From positions 62,001 through 126,000 of the forward strand of contig JAEWIZ010000034.1 of the NCBI GenBank assembly GCA_023386815.1: 64,000 nucleotides of DNA, written 5' to 3'. The notes under the pieces were generated by a model. That model was not told the DNA's origin, searched no databases, and saw nothing but the letters and a program-made list of their open reading frames with translations. Position numbers and translations under genes: made by a program. Position 1 is the first letter of the stretch; each line of letters begins with the position of its first letter. This document shows, in pieces, positions 16,138 to 25,241 of the stretch. The stretch comes from Bacillota bacterium. Lineage in GTDB: Bacteria; Bacillota; Clostridia; Lachnospirales; Lachnospiraceae.

Positions 16138-16521
16138 ATGAAGGAAGTAATGGCTATTATCAGACAGAATAAAGTTAACGTTACAAAAGAAGCGTTAGCA
16201 AATGCCGGAGTACCCGCCTTTACCTGTAGAAAGGTTCTTGGAAGAGGTAAGAAGCTGATCGATATGGCGCTTTTAACCTCCATTGTAGATTCCGGTGAGA
16301 TACCGGCAAATCACACGGGTGAGTATATCTCGGAATCACAGCGGTTAATTTCCAAGAGAGTATTTACCATGATTGTGGAAGAGGATGCAGTAGAGCGGGT
16401 TGTGAATACGATTATGGATGTGAACAGTACAGGTAATCCGGGTGATGGGAAGATATTTATTCTTCCAATTAATGAAAGTTACCGTGTGCGTAATGGAGAA
16501 GCAACGACAGAAGCATATTGA
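16138..16521 (+). CDS. nifI2: PII-family nitrogenase regulator NifI2
   Basis: Partner of NifI1, 127 residues, with the longer T-loop typical of NifI2 (from VLGRGKKLIDMALL to SESQRLISKRVFTMIV) and the NPGDGKIFILPINESYRVR nucleotide-binding end. The ATG at 16138 is seven bases after AAAGGAGG; a TTG at 16132 lies too near that site. The gene ends 13 bases before the nifD start, consistent with translational coupling. Role is post-translational control of the MoFe protein, from the known family. Confidence 0.94.
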   Translation: MKEVMAIIRQNKVNVTKEALANAGVPAFTCRKVLGRGKKLIDMALLTSIVDSGEIPANHTGEYISESQRLISKRVFTMIVEEDAVERVVNTIMDVNSTGNPGDGKIFILPINESYRVRNGEATTEAY

Positions 16522-16534
16522 TAAGGAGGTTGCT

Positions 16535-18124
16535 ATGGATGTAATGAATAAGGTTCTGGATCAGTATAGCTCCAGAGTATATAAAAATCGTAAAGAACAT
16601 ATGGTGAATGTTAATCATAAGGAAAATAATAATGCGATTGCAGCTAATGTCCGCACCGTTCCCGGTATTATCACCCAGAGAGGCTGCTGCTTTGCAGGCT
16701 GCAAAGGCGTTGTAATAGGACCAATTAAAGATGCCTTTACCATTGTTCACGGCCCCATCGGATGTTCCTATTATACATGGGGAACAAGAAGACATAAAGC
16801 TAAGACGAAGGAGGGGGAGGATAATTACTTACAGTATTGCTTTTCCACCGACCTCCAGGAGCCGGATATCGTATTCGGCGGTGAGAAAAAGCTAAAGCAG
16901 GCAATCAGTGAGGCGATGGAATTATTCCATCCAAAGACAATTATGATATGCTCCACCTGTCCGGTTGGTTTGATCGGTGATGATATCCATGCGGTTGCTA
17001 AATGGGCTGAGAAGGAGTATGGCATTAAATGTATCGCTTTTAGCTGTGAGGGTTATAAAGGTGTTAGCCAGTCAGCAGGGCATCATATAGCGAATAATCA
17101 ATTAATGAAGTTTGTCATCGGTGAAGGTGATCGCAAGATAGATAGCAAGTTTTCTATTAATCTGCTGGGGGAATATAACATTGGCGGAGACGGATGGGAA
17201 ACGGAACGAATTTTAAAGAGAGTCGGCTATGAGATTGTATCTGTATTTACCGGGGGTGCCAGCGTGGATGACATTGCAAACTCTCATCAGGCAAATTTAA
17301 GTGTGGTTCAATGTCATCGTTCCATTAACTATATTGCTGAATTGATAGAAGCAAAGTATGGCACACCCTGGATGAAGGTCAACTTTGTTGGCGTTGCAGC
17401 AACCATCGAATCCTTAAGAAATATGGCAAAATTCTTTAACGACCCTGAACTGACAGCAAGAACTGAGGCGGTTATCGCTGATGAATTAGAACAAATCGAT
17501 GAGGGAATGGCTTATTACAAAAGTAAGCTAAAGGGTAAGACGGCAGCTCTCTATGTTGGCGGTTCCAGAGCTCATCATTTCCAATTGCTGTTGAATGATC
17601 TTGGAATGCATACGGTCTTAGCTGGCTACGAGTTCGGACACCGAGAGGAATACGAGGGGCGTGAGGTAATTCCTTTTGTAAAGATAGATGCAGATAGTAA
17701 AAACATCGAGTCCATTACAGTCAATCCGGATCCTGAGAAATATCATGTTTATTTATCAGAAGAAGATTTAAATAAGCTTAAGGAAGAAAAGTTGATTGAT
17801 TATTATGGCGGTATGGTGAAGGATATGCCAGATGGTACCTTTATGGTAGATGATTTAAATCATTTTGAGACAGAAGAATTCTTAAAGCTTTTAAAGCCGG
17901 ATATTTTCTTCTCCGGTATTAAGGATAAGTACGTGGCACAGAAGGGCGGAATCTTATCCAGGCAGCTGCATTCCTATGATTACAGCGGACCTTATTCGGG
18001 CTTTCGTGGTGCAGTTAATTTTGCAAGAGACGTTACAATGGGCATTTATACCCCGGCTTGGAGTTATGTAAAGGCACCGTGGAAAACAACTCCAATTCTC
18101 AAAGGTACATTAGGAGGTGCGTAA
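16535..18124 (+). CDS. nifD: nitrogenase MoFe protein alpha subunit
   Basis: Catalytic subunit that carries FeMo-cofactor. 529 residues from the ATG after AAGGAGG; in-frame codons upstream overlap nifI2 and are not used. P-cluster ligands Cys51 (RGC), Cys77 (PIGC) and Cys142 (CSTCPVG). FeMo-cofactor ligands Cys260 (VVQCHRSINYI) and His479 (SRQLHSYDYSGP), with Gln179 and His183 in GVSQSAGHH. A charged segment at roughly residues 375-445 is extra relative to the Azotobacter protein and corresponds to the insertion known from C. pasteurianum NifD. All marks indicate the Mo form rather than V or Fe-only nitrogenase. Confidence 0.98.
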   Translation: MDVMNKVLDQYSSRVYKNRKEHMVNVNHKENNNAIAANVRTVPGIITQRGCCFAGCKGVVIGPIKDAFTIVHGPIGCSYYTWGTRRHKAKTKEGEDNYLQYCFSTDLQEPDIVFGGEKKLKQAISEAMELFHPKTIMICSTCPVGLIGDDIHAVAKWAEKEYGIKCIAFSCEGYKGVSQSAGHHIANNQLMKFVIGEGDRKIDSKFSINLLGEYNIGGDGWETERILKRVGYEIVSVFTGGASVDDIANSHQANLSVVQCHRSINYIAELIEAKYGTPWMKVNFVGVAATIESLRNMAKFFNDPELTARTEAVIADELEQIDEGMAYYKSKLKGKTAALYVGGSRAHHFQLLLNDLGMHTVLAGYEFGHREEYEGREVIPFVKIDADSKNIESITVNPDPEKYHVYLSEEDLNKLKEEKLIDYYGGMVKDMPDGTFMVDDLNHFETEEFLKLLKPDIFFSGIKDKYVAQKGGILSRQLHSYDYSGPYSGFRGAVNFARDVTMGIYTPAWSYVKAPWKTTPILKGTLGGA

Positions 18125-18126
18125 TT

Positions 18127-19491
18127 ATGCTAGACTATACGACAAAAGAAATTACTCTAAGAAGTGCACTCAGAGTCAATCCGGCAAAGACCTGCCAACC
18201 GGTAGGTGCCATGTACGCTGCATTAGGTGTTCATGAGTGCATGCCTCATAGCCATGGATCTCAGGGCTGCTGCTCCTTCCATAGAATGTTTTTAACCAGA
18301 CATTTTAAGGATCCGGCCATGGCTTCTACCAGTTCCTTCACGGAAGGTGCTTCCGTATTCGGGGGAGGCTCGAATTTAAAAACTTCTGCTAAGAATATTT
18401 TTGATATTTATAATCCGAAGATTATTGCGGTGCATACCACCTGTCTTTCTGAGACCATCGGGGATGACTTAAATTCCTTTATTCAGGATATTGAAGTACC
18501 GGAAGGGAAGTATATGGTTCACTGCAATACACCAAGCTACTATGGTTCCCATGTGACTGGTTTCAGTAACATGGTGGCAGGCTTTATCCGTTACTTATCC
18601 AAAGCCTCCGGCAAGAAAAATGGTAAGGTTGTCATTATGCCGGGCTTTGTGAATCCTGGAGATATGAGAGAGTTGAAGCGCATTGCGAAGGAAATGGGTG
18701 TGCCTTATACCATGTTACCGGATACCAGTGGTGTAATGGATGCTCCAATGACAGGAGTCTTTGAGCTATATCCAAAGGGAGGAACCACGGTGGAAGAGAT
18801 CATCAACCTAGGTGATTGCAATCAGACCCTCGCTTTTGGTAAGTTTGCCAGTGAGGTTCCAGCGGAAACCTTATCCAAAAAATGCAGTGTCCCTTTTCAA
18901 TTATTATCCTTACCGATTGGGATTGCCAGAACAGATGAATACATCATGGCTCTCCAGGAATATACCAAAAGTTCGGTGCCATATTCCTTAGAGGAAGAGC
19001 GGGGGCAATTGGTGGATGTGTTAATTGATATCCATCCCTATACCTATAATAAGAAGGTAGCCATCTTCGGAGACCCTGATACTGTCCTTAGCATTGCCGA
19101 ATTTGTTCTTGAGATGGGTATGATTCCAAAGTATCTTGTGACCGGAACACCGGGTGATGCTTTTGAAAAAGCTGCTGAGGAAGTATTCATAAAATTCGGT
19201 GTGGAAGGCTGCAAAGCTAAGGCTGCAGGAGATCTTTTTGAGCTGCATCAATGGATTAAAGCGGACAGTGTGGATGTACTCATTGGAGGCACCCATGGAA
19301 AATACATTGCCAGAGCGGAGGATCTACCCTTTGTAAGAGCGGGATTCCCAATCATTGATCGATATATTCATTCCTATCTGCCCCTGGTTGGGTATAAAGG
19401 CGGCATGAGGCTGGCAGAGCTGATTACGAACGCACTCATGGATCGATTTGACAGAGACAGTACCGAAGAGGACTTTGAGATGGTAATGTAG
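18127..19491 (+). CDS. nifK: nitrogenase MoFe protein beta subunit
   Basis: Second subunit of the alpha2beta2 MoFe protein, 454 residues. P-cluster ligands Cys23 (KTCQPVG), Cys48 (SQGCCS) and Cys106 (HTTCLSET), with Ser141 (PSYYGSHVTG). The N-terminus is about 50-70 residues shorter than in Proteobacteria, as in C. pasteurianum, where the insertion in NifD is thought to compensate. AGGAGG lies inside the end of nifD and the start is three bases after its stop, so the subunits are probably translationally coupled. Followed by a large hairpin before nifE. Confidence 0.98.
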   Translation: MLDYTTKEITLRSALRVNPAKTCQPVGAMYAALGVHECMPHSHGSQGCCSFHRMFLTRHFKDPAMASTSSFTEGASVFGGGSNLKTSAKNIFDIYNPKIIAVHTTCLSETIGDDLNSFIQDIEVPEGKYMVHCNTPSYYGSHVTGFSNMVAGFIRYLSKASGKKNGKVVIMPGFVNPGDMRELKRIAKEMGVPYTMLPDTSGVMDAPMTGVFELYPKGGTTVEEIINLGDCNQTLAFGKFASEVPAETLSKKCSVPFQLLSLPIGIARTDEYIMALQEYTKSSVPYSLEEERGQLVDVLIDIHPYTYNKKVAIFGDPDTVLSIAEFVLEMGMIPKYLVTGTPGDAFEKAAEEVFIKFGVEGCKAKAAGDLFELHQWIKADSVDVLIGGTHGKYIARAEDLPFVRAGFPIIDRYIHSYLPLVGYKGGMRLAELITNALMDRFDRDSTEEDFEMVM

Positions 19492-19550
19492 TTGAAGGAA
19501 AGGCCATACCAATGAACCATAAAATTTCAGGAACTACATTATGAAGATTC

Positions 19551-19634
19551 GAGTGTCAAAAGCCTGATCCAGGTTATGCAGATGGATATGAGCGCATATC
19601 CATCCATACAGTTTAAAAAAGTCTTTTGACACTC
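19551..19634 (+). other. large two-tier hairpin between nifK and nifE
   Basis: A perfect 12-bp outer pair, GAGTGTCAAAAG (19551) with CTTTTGACACTC (19623), encloses a perfect 10-bp inner hairpin, GATGGATATG (19581), loop AGCG, CATATCCATC (19595). Only a short A/T tract (TAATTTTAAG) follows, so complete termination is unlikely. A role in stabilising the upstream nifHDK message or reducing read-through into nifEN would fit the need for far more NifHDK than NifEN. Confidence 0.7.
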
Positions 19635-19673
19635 TAATTTTAAGAATTAATCGTAAGAAAGGAAGAGTATCCT

Positions 19674-21026
19674 ATGGAGAACACGAATGTTTTAGACGCA
19701 CGAAAGGATTACATATTAAGGAAGCAGGATGGTTGCAGTGGAAATGGTCTGCGTTGTGACAGTAACAGCGTATCCGGCTCTGTCAGCCAGAGAGCCTGCG
19801 TCTTTTGTGGAGCCAGAGTTGTGCTAAATCCAATCACGGATGCCTTCCATATTGTTCATGGACCAATCGGATGTGCCAGCTATACCTGGGACATCCGGGG
19901 CAGCCTAAGTAGCGGGGATGATTTATACCGTAACAGCTTTTCAACAGATTTGCAGGAACAGGATGTTATTTTTGGCGGAGAAAAGAAGCTTCTTTCAGCA
20001 ATAGAAGAGGTGGTAGAGCAGTATCATCCAAAGTTGATTTTTATCTATGCTACCTGCATTGTGGGAGTGATCGGGGACGATCTTGATGCTGTCTGTAAAG
20101 GCATGTCAAAGAAGTATGGTATCCGTGTTCTGCCCGTGAAATCCCCGGGATTCTCCGGGAATAAATCCGTTGGTTATAAAATGGCCTGCAATGCGATTAT
20201 GGAGTTATTAAAGCCTCACCAGGAACAGAAGAAAAGATATGGAGTAAATATTCTAGGTGACTTTAATCTGGCAGGAGAGATCTGGATTGTAAAAGAGTAC
20301 CTACGTCAAATCGGCATCCCTGTTATAGCAACCATTACCGGGGATTCCGACTATGAAACGCTGCTACAGGCACCAACCGCCCAGCTAAATATAGTACAGT
20401 GTGCCGGTTCCAGTACCTATTTGGCAAATCGCATGGAGGAGGAGATGGGCATTCCCTTTATTAAAATCAGTTTCTATGGAATGGAAGATACGGTACACTC
20501 TCTGATTAAGGTCGCGGATGCACTGAATGATGAAACAGCGAAGAGAAAAGCTCTTGCTATAGCGGAGGCGGAGATCTTAAGACTCTCAGACTTTCTTAGC
20601 CGGTATCGAAAGAACCTGGAAGGGAAAAGAGCAGCTATCTATGTCGGAGGCGGCTTTAAAGCAATTTCTCTGATTCATCAATTTAATTCTCTTGGAATGG
20701 AAACTGTGGTGGTTGGAACCCAGACCGGTAAAAAAGAGGATTATGAAATCATAGAGCAGCTTGTAAATAAGGACACCATCATTCTGGATGATGCTAACCC
20801 GGCAGAACTGGAAAAATTCATGAAAGAAAAGGGAGCCGATATCCTAGTGGGCGGTGTAAAGGAACGACCACTCGCCTATAAGCTGGGAATTGCCTTCTGT
20901 GATCATAATCATGAGAGAAAACATCCCCTCTGCGGCTTTGATGGGGCAGTGAATTTTATAAAGGAGATTAATTTGAGCATGAATCATCCAGTATGGAATT
21001 ATATGGCTTCGGATATTATAAGCTAG
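19674..21026 (+). CDS. nifE: FeMo-cofactor scaffold protein NifE
   Basis: 450-residue NifD paralogue that with NifN forms the scaffold on which NifB-cofactor is converted to FeMo-cofactor. Conserved cysteines are Cys42 (SQRACVFCGA), Cys67 (HGPIGCASYTW) and the YATCIVGVIGDD cysteine for the 4Fe-4S cluster, plus the NIVQCAGSS cysteine matching the cofactor ligand of NifD. The NifD cofactor-ligand His motif is replaced by LCGFDGAVNF context, as in NifE. GGAAGAG precedes the ATG. Between it and the next gene lie 156 bases with an inverted repeat (ATCTGCG near 21046, CGCAGAT near 21073). Confidence 0.96.
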   Translation: MENTNVLDARKDYILRKQDGCSGNGLRCDSNSVSGSVSQRACVFCGARVVLNPITDAFHIVHGPIGCASYTWDIRGSLSSGDDLYRNSFSTDLQEQDVIFGGEKKLLSAIEEVVEQYHPKLIFIYATCIVGVIGDDLDAVCKGMSKKYGIRVLPVKSPGFSGNKSVGYKMACNAIMELLKPHQEQKKRYGVNILGDFNLAGEIWIVKEYLRQIGIPVIATITGDSDYETLLQAPTAQLNIVQCAGSSTYLANRMEEEMGIPFIKISFYGMEDTVHSLIKVADALNDETAKRKALAIAEAEILRLSDFLSRYRKNLEGKRAAIYVGGGFKAISLIHQFNSLGMETVVVGTQTGKKEDYEIIEQLVNKDTIILDDANPAELEKFMKEKGADILVGGVKERPLAYKLGIAFCDHNHERKHPLCGFDGAVNFIKEINLSMNHPVWNYMASDIIS

Positions 21027-21182
21027 CAGACAACCAATGTTTGCCGATCTGCGCCATCTGAACACAGTTACACGCAGATTCATAGCTCTAGGTAATGTTG
21101 CTTATCATCTTCGAACCTTGCGTAGCTATATTTAGACTCAAAATAAAAAAGCTGTAGTCGAGCTTGGAATGGAGGGATTCCT

Positions 21183-23768
21183 ATGAGAGGAACTTTAGTT
21201 AATTTAACTGTTAATCCCTGTAAGATGTGCATGCCAATGGGTGTTATGTCGGCAATGTACGGAATCAAAAAATGTGTGTCAATTCTTCACGGCTCACAGG
21301 GCTGCAGCACTTATATCCGCAGGCATATGGCAACTCATTACAATGAACCTGTTGATATTGCCTCTTCCTCTTTAACGGAGGAAGGAACCGTATACGGTGG
21401 GGAAAAAAATCTGATCCAGGGACTACTTAATCTAATTCAGGTCTATCAACCGGAAGTAATCGGTGTAGCTACAACCTGTTTGGCTGAAACCATCGGAGAA
21501 GATATCGTCAGAATCATAGATAAGTTTTATGAAGAATATCCGGAGCATAGGGATGTCACGATTCTTGGAATACCCTCCCCAGGATATGCAGGCACACAAT
21601 TTGAAGGATTTATGACAGCCCTATATCATATTGTTAAGTCTGTCCCGATGGATATAAGTAAAAATGATAAGATAAACATCATAACCAGCCAGCTGTCACC
21701 GGCAGATACCAGATATCTGAAGGAACTGCTGACAGAATTTGAGCTTGATTATATCCTGCTGCCAGACCTGTCGGACAATCTGGACGGCGGGCACTCAGAT
21801 ACCTATCAAAGGCTGCCCCAGTCAGGAACAGAACTGGCGGATATTAAGCAGATGGCTGGAGCAAGAATTACCCTGGAGCTTTCCTCTGTTTCTGAAGGAA
21901 AAAAATCCGCCGCCGGTTACCTCTATGAGACCTACGGAGTGCCCTATATGAAATGCAACCTGCCAGTAAGTCTCAGAGATAATGACGCACTTCTTAAAAT
22001 ACTAGAAAATATATCAGGCAAACCGATTCCGGAGAAGTTGAAAAAGGAGCGTCAACGGTATCTGGATGCCATGATTGATTCTCATAAGCATAATGCGGAA
22101 GCAAAGGTGGCTGTTTACGGTGAGCCGGATTTTGTAATCAGTACAGTTCGAATGTGTGTGGAAAATGGAATTATGCCCCTGATTACCGCCACCGGTTCAA
22201 AATGTCCAAAGCTAAAAGAGGTGTTAGAACAAGAAATACAAACCGTGGCAGATACATTCTTTTATCCAAAATTTATGCTTATGGATGAGGTGAATTTTCA
22301 AACAATTGAGGAAAACGCCAGGGAGTACGGAGTGAATTTACTCATCGGAAGCTCCGATGGCAGGAGAATTGCAGAAAAACTTGGCATCCCCCTGGTTCGC
22401 AGGAGCTTTCCAATTCATGACCGGATGGGCGGGCAGAGATTACGAAGCTTGGGGTATGTGGGCTCACTTACCTTTCTAGATGAGATCTCCAATGCAGTCC
22501 TGGATCGAAAAGAAACCACCTTCCGTGAAAGACTTTTTCAACAGTATAAAATGGATGAGGTAAAGTCCCTAACGATAGAAGAGAGGACCGCAACGCACCC
22601 CTGCTATCATTGCCAGGCGCATAAATACGCAAGAATGCACCTGCCCATTGCTCCGAAATGTAATATCAGCTGTAACTATTGTCTGCGTAAATACGACTGT
22701 CCCAATGAAAGCAGACCCGGGGTTACAACGAAGGTGCTAAATCCGGAGGAAGCATTCCAAAGGTATTTAGAAGTAAGAAGCAAGGTAGAAAACCTGACCG
22801 TAATAGGAATTGCAGGGCCGGGCGATGCACTGGCGAATTTCGAGGAGACCAAAAAAGTACTAACCCTGATACGGGAACATGATAAAAAAATTACCTTCTG
22901 CTTATCCACCAATGGCTTGATGCTACCCCAATATGCGAATGAATTGATTGAATTAGGGGTGACCCATGTAACAGTTACGTTGAATACAATACAGCCGAAA
23001 ACAGGAGCAAGGATTTATAAATATATTGATTACATGGGTACGAAATACTACGATGAAATGGCAGCCTCCATCCTGCTGTCTAACCAGCTGGCAGGAATCA
23101 GCATGTTGACCAGTCGGGGAATCATCTGCAAGATAAATATCGTAGTGCTAAAGGGGATCAATGATCAGGAAATTCCTGAGGTAGTGGCAAAGGTAAAGGA
23201 ACTTGGAGCAACAATCACAAATATTATGCAGCTGATACCCGTGAAAGGGAGTGCTTTTGAGGAGCTCCCCCTGGTTTCAAACAAAGAAATTATGGGGATT
23301 AGAAAATCCTGTGAAACCATCCTTATGCAAATGTACCACTGCAGGCAGTGTCGTGCGGATGCCATTGGAACTCTGGAGCATGACCGATCCTTAGAATTTC
23401 AGTCAGATAAAACCTTACATATGGCAGTGGCTACAAAAAGTGGAATGATTGTAGATCAGCATTTTGGTCAGGTTTCTGAATTTTATGTATATGAATACAG
23501 TAAGGGCAATGCAATCTTTAAGGAGAAAAGAAAAATAAAGAAATACTGCGACGGTGTCGAGGCGTGTGGGGAAGAACAGGATAAGATGGATGCCATTATC
23601 CATACAATTTCCGACTGTGACGCGGTCATTGCAATGAGAATCGGTGAGGTGCCAAAGTCCAAATTAATTCAGAAGGGAATTAAGATATTCACCACCTATG
23701 ACAGAATTGAGGACTCTGTTATCTGGGCAGCGAAGGAGATGAACCAAAAAAGAGAGGCATATATCTGA
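21183..23768 (+). CDS. nifN-B: NifN-NifB fusion with C-terminal NifX-like domain
   Basis: 861-residue fusion. Residues 1 to about 430 are NifN, partner of NifE (NPCKMCMPMG with Cys13, SQGCSTY, ATTCLAETIGED). Residues about 470-735 are the radical-SAM enzyme NifB that builds the 8Fe core: CxxxCxxC ligands Cys493, Cys497 and Cys500 in CNISCNYC, preceded by HPCYHCQAHKYARMHLP, with GIAGPGDALAN. Residues about 745-855 form a NifX/NafY-like cofactor carrier domain (MAVATKSGMIVDQHFGQVSE). NifN-B is known from C. pasteurianum; combining synthesis, carrying and scaffold functions suggests channelling. AATGGAGGG precedes the ATG. Confidence 0.96.
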   Translation: MRGTLVNLTVNPCKMCMPMGVMSAMYGIKKCVSILHGSQGCSTYIRRHMATHYNEPVDIASSSLTEEGTVYGGEKNLIQGLLNLIQVYQPEVIGVATTCLAETIGEDIVRIIDKFYEEYPEHRDVTILGIPSPGYAGTQFEGFMTALYHIVKSVPMDISKNDKINIITSQLSPADTRYLKELLTEFELDYILLPDLSDNLDGGHSDTYQRLPQSGTELADIKQMAGARITLELSSVSEGKKSAAGYLYETYGVPYMKCNLPVSLRDNDALLKILENISGKPIPEKLKKERQRYLDAMIDSHKHNAEAKVAVYGEPDFVISTVRMCVENGIMPLITATGSKCPKLKEVLEQEIQTVADTFFYPKFMLMDEVNFQTIEENAREYGVNLLIGSSDGRRIAEKLGIPLVRRSFPIHDRMGGQRLRSLGYVGSLTFLDEISNAVLDRKETTFRERLFQQYKMDEVKSLTIEERTATHPCYHCQAHKYARMHLPIAPKCNISCNYCLRKYDCPNESRPGVTTKVLNPEEAFQRYLEVRSKVENLTVIGIAGPGDALANFEETKKVLTLIREHDKKITFCLSTNGLMLPQYANELIELGVTHVTVTLNTIQPKTGARIYKYIDYMGTKYYDEMAASILLSNQLAGISMLTSRGIICKINIVVLKGINDQEIPEVVAKVKELGATITNIMQLIPVKGSAFEELPLVSNKEIMGIRKSCETILMQMYHCRQCRADAIGTLEHDRSLEFQSDKTLHMAVATKSGMIVDQHFGQVSEFYVYEYSKGNAIFKEKRKIKKYCDGVEACGEEQDKMDAIIHTISDCDAVIAMRIGEVPKSKLIQKGIKIFTTYDRIEDSVIWAAKEMNQKREAYI

Positions 23769-23821
23769 CAACTTGTAATTTTTAGAATAAACTGTTTACC
23801 TTGAAAGGAAGGGAGAATGCT

Positions 23822-24130
23822 ATGGTAAGTGTAAAACATCATGTTTTTGTCTGCACCAGCTGTCGTGTGAACGGACAGCAGAAGGGTTATTGCTATTCGA
23901 AGGATTCTGTAGATATTGTTCAGAAATTCATGGAGGTTATTGAAGAAAATGATATGTCTGGAGATGTTATGATAACAAATACGGGGTGTTTTGGGATTTG
24001 TGAGAAAGGGCCGATTGCAGTGGTTTATCCGGAGGGGATTTGGTATGGGGATTTGTCGGAGGATGATGTGGAATCCATTGTGGAACAGCATTTCATTAAC
24101 GGGTATCCGGTACAGGAGCTAGTAATTTAG
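23822..24130 (+). CDS. thioredoxin-like 2Fe-2S ferredoxin
   Basis: 102 residues, the same length as the C. pasteurianum 2Fe-2S ferredoxin it closely resembles. The cysteines fall at 11, 14, 24, 56 and 60 (FVCTSC, YCYS, TGCFGIC), the positions known as ligands in that protein. The C. pasteurianum protein binds the MoFe protein, so a role linked to nitrogenase, possibly electron transfer or assembly, is likely but not proven. The ATG follows AAGGAAGGGAG; a TTG further upstream is not needed. Located inside the nif cluster in the same orientation. Confidence 0.93.
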   Translation: MVSVKHHVFVCTSCRVNGQQKGYCYSKDSVDIVQKFMEVIEENDMSGDVMITNTGCFGICEKGPIAVVYPEGIWYGDLSEDDVESIVEQHFINGYPVQELVI

Positions 24131-24254
24131 AAAACATTATTAAGTATATGAGAAACGAATGATAGCTGGGAATGATTGAACAACGGACTAAATTGGTATA
24201 GAAGTAGCTGGGAGCTTTAATGGTTGTTAATCTTGGAAAAGGAGTGGTGGTAGA

Positions 24255-25241
24255 ATGATTCATTTAATTGATAACACCCTGACCTCATTTGACCATAGTC
24301 TGCCATCAAAAGAAGAATTACATCAATTTTGTGAACTGCTGTTTACCATCGGTGTTGATGTAATTGAAGTGTCAACAGCGGCATACCGGAAGATGGAGTA
24401 TCTGCCAGAGGGGCAGAAATTCATTCTGAACATTGAATTTGAGGATGAGGTCAACGAATTCCCTGGGTTTTTCCGTTATGTCTGTCGGCATGAGGGGAAT
24501 TTGGAGAATTTGATTTTTGAACTTCAGTTAAATGACGCGAGAGAAATTATTAAGCTAAGATCCTTTCAAAAGCATAAACTCTTACGAATCGTTGGATTAG
24601 ATGATCTTCTTTGTTATTCGGAATACGAAAAGGCTTTGGAGGAAATCCAAGGTTATCTGCCAAGTAGTACGGTAATTTTTTGCCCTGAGAATACCTATGG
24701 ATGTGCCAATGCTTTGGCATTACAATGGGCAGCCTTTTATGGTAAAAATATCACCACCAGCTTTGCTGGCTGTAAGAATAATGCAGCGACGGAGGAGGTG
24801 TTAATGGCAATGCGCCTAGCCATGCGACATAAGCCAAATCGTGATTTAACGGTACTACCACAGTTGGTGTGGCTTTATGAAAGATTTACCGGTATACCCA
24901 TTAGTAATAAAAAGCCTATTATCGGCAAGCGCATCTTCCAGGTGGAGGCCGGTATTCATGTAGACGGTATTCATAAGAACCCTGCCACTTACGAAGCTTA
25001 TGCACCCAGCCTTGTAGGAGGCAGGTTTGAGTTGGTGATAGGGAAGCACTCTGGTTCCAAAGCTATTCACTTAAAGTTAAAAGAGCTAGAGGTTGAAATA
25101 AAGGATGAGCTAAACTTAGAAACAATATTAAGACGAGTAAAAGGCTTTTGTAACGAATATAGAAGAAGTCTGAGTGACGAAGAGTTTATGTCAATTGTAA
25201 AGGAGGTTACCCGGCATGAAAGAAATGAAACATATCATTGA
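24255..25241 (+). CDS. nifV-omega: homocitrate synthase omega subunit (C-terminal half, degenerate barrel)
   Basis: 328 residues. Homocitrate is the organic ligand of FeMo-cofactor; in C. pasteurianum two genes, nifV-omega and nifV-alpha, make the synthase, in this same order. The C-terminal 100 residues (FQVEAGIHVDGI, GGRFELVIGKHSG) match the end of ordinary NifV. The N-terminal 220 residues look like a worn TIM barrel: the metal and substrate motif is DNTLTSFD instead of DTTLRDGEQ, and the HVHND metal site is replaced by CPEN near residue 143. It is therefore probably a non-catalytic partner. AAAGGAGTGG precedes the ATG. Confidence 0.9.
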   Translation: MIHLIDNTLTSFDHSLPSKEELHQFCELLFTIGVDVIEVSTAAYRKMEYLPEGQKFILNIEFEDEVNEFPGFFRYVCRHEGNLENLIFELQLNDAREIIKLRSFQKHKLLRIVGLDDLLCYSEYEKALEEIQGYLPSSTVIFCPENTYGCANALALQWAAFYGKNITTSFAGCKNNAATEEVLMAMRLAMRHKPNRDLTVLPQLVWLYERFTGIPISNKKPIIGKRIFQVEAGIHVDGIHKNPATYEAYAPSLVGGRFELVIGKHSGSKAIHLKLKELEVEIKDELNLETILRRVKGFCNEYRRSLSDEEFMSIVKEVTRHERNETYH

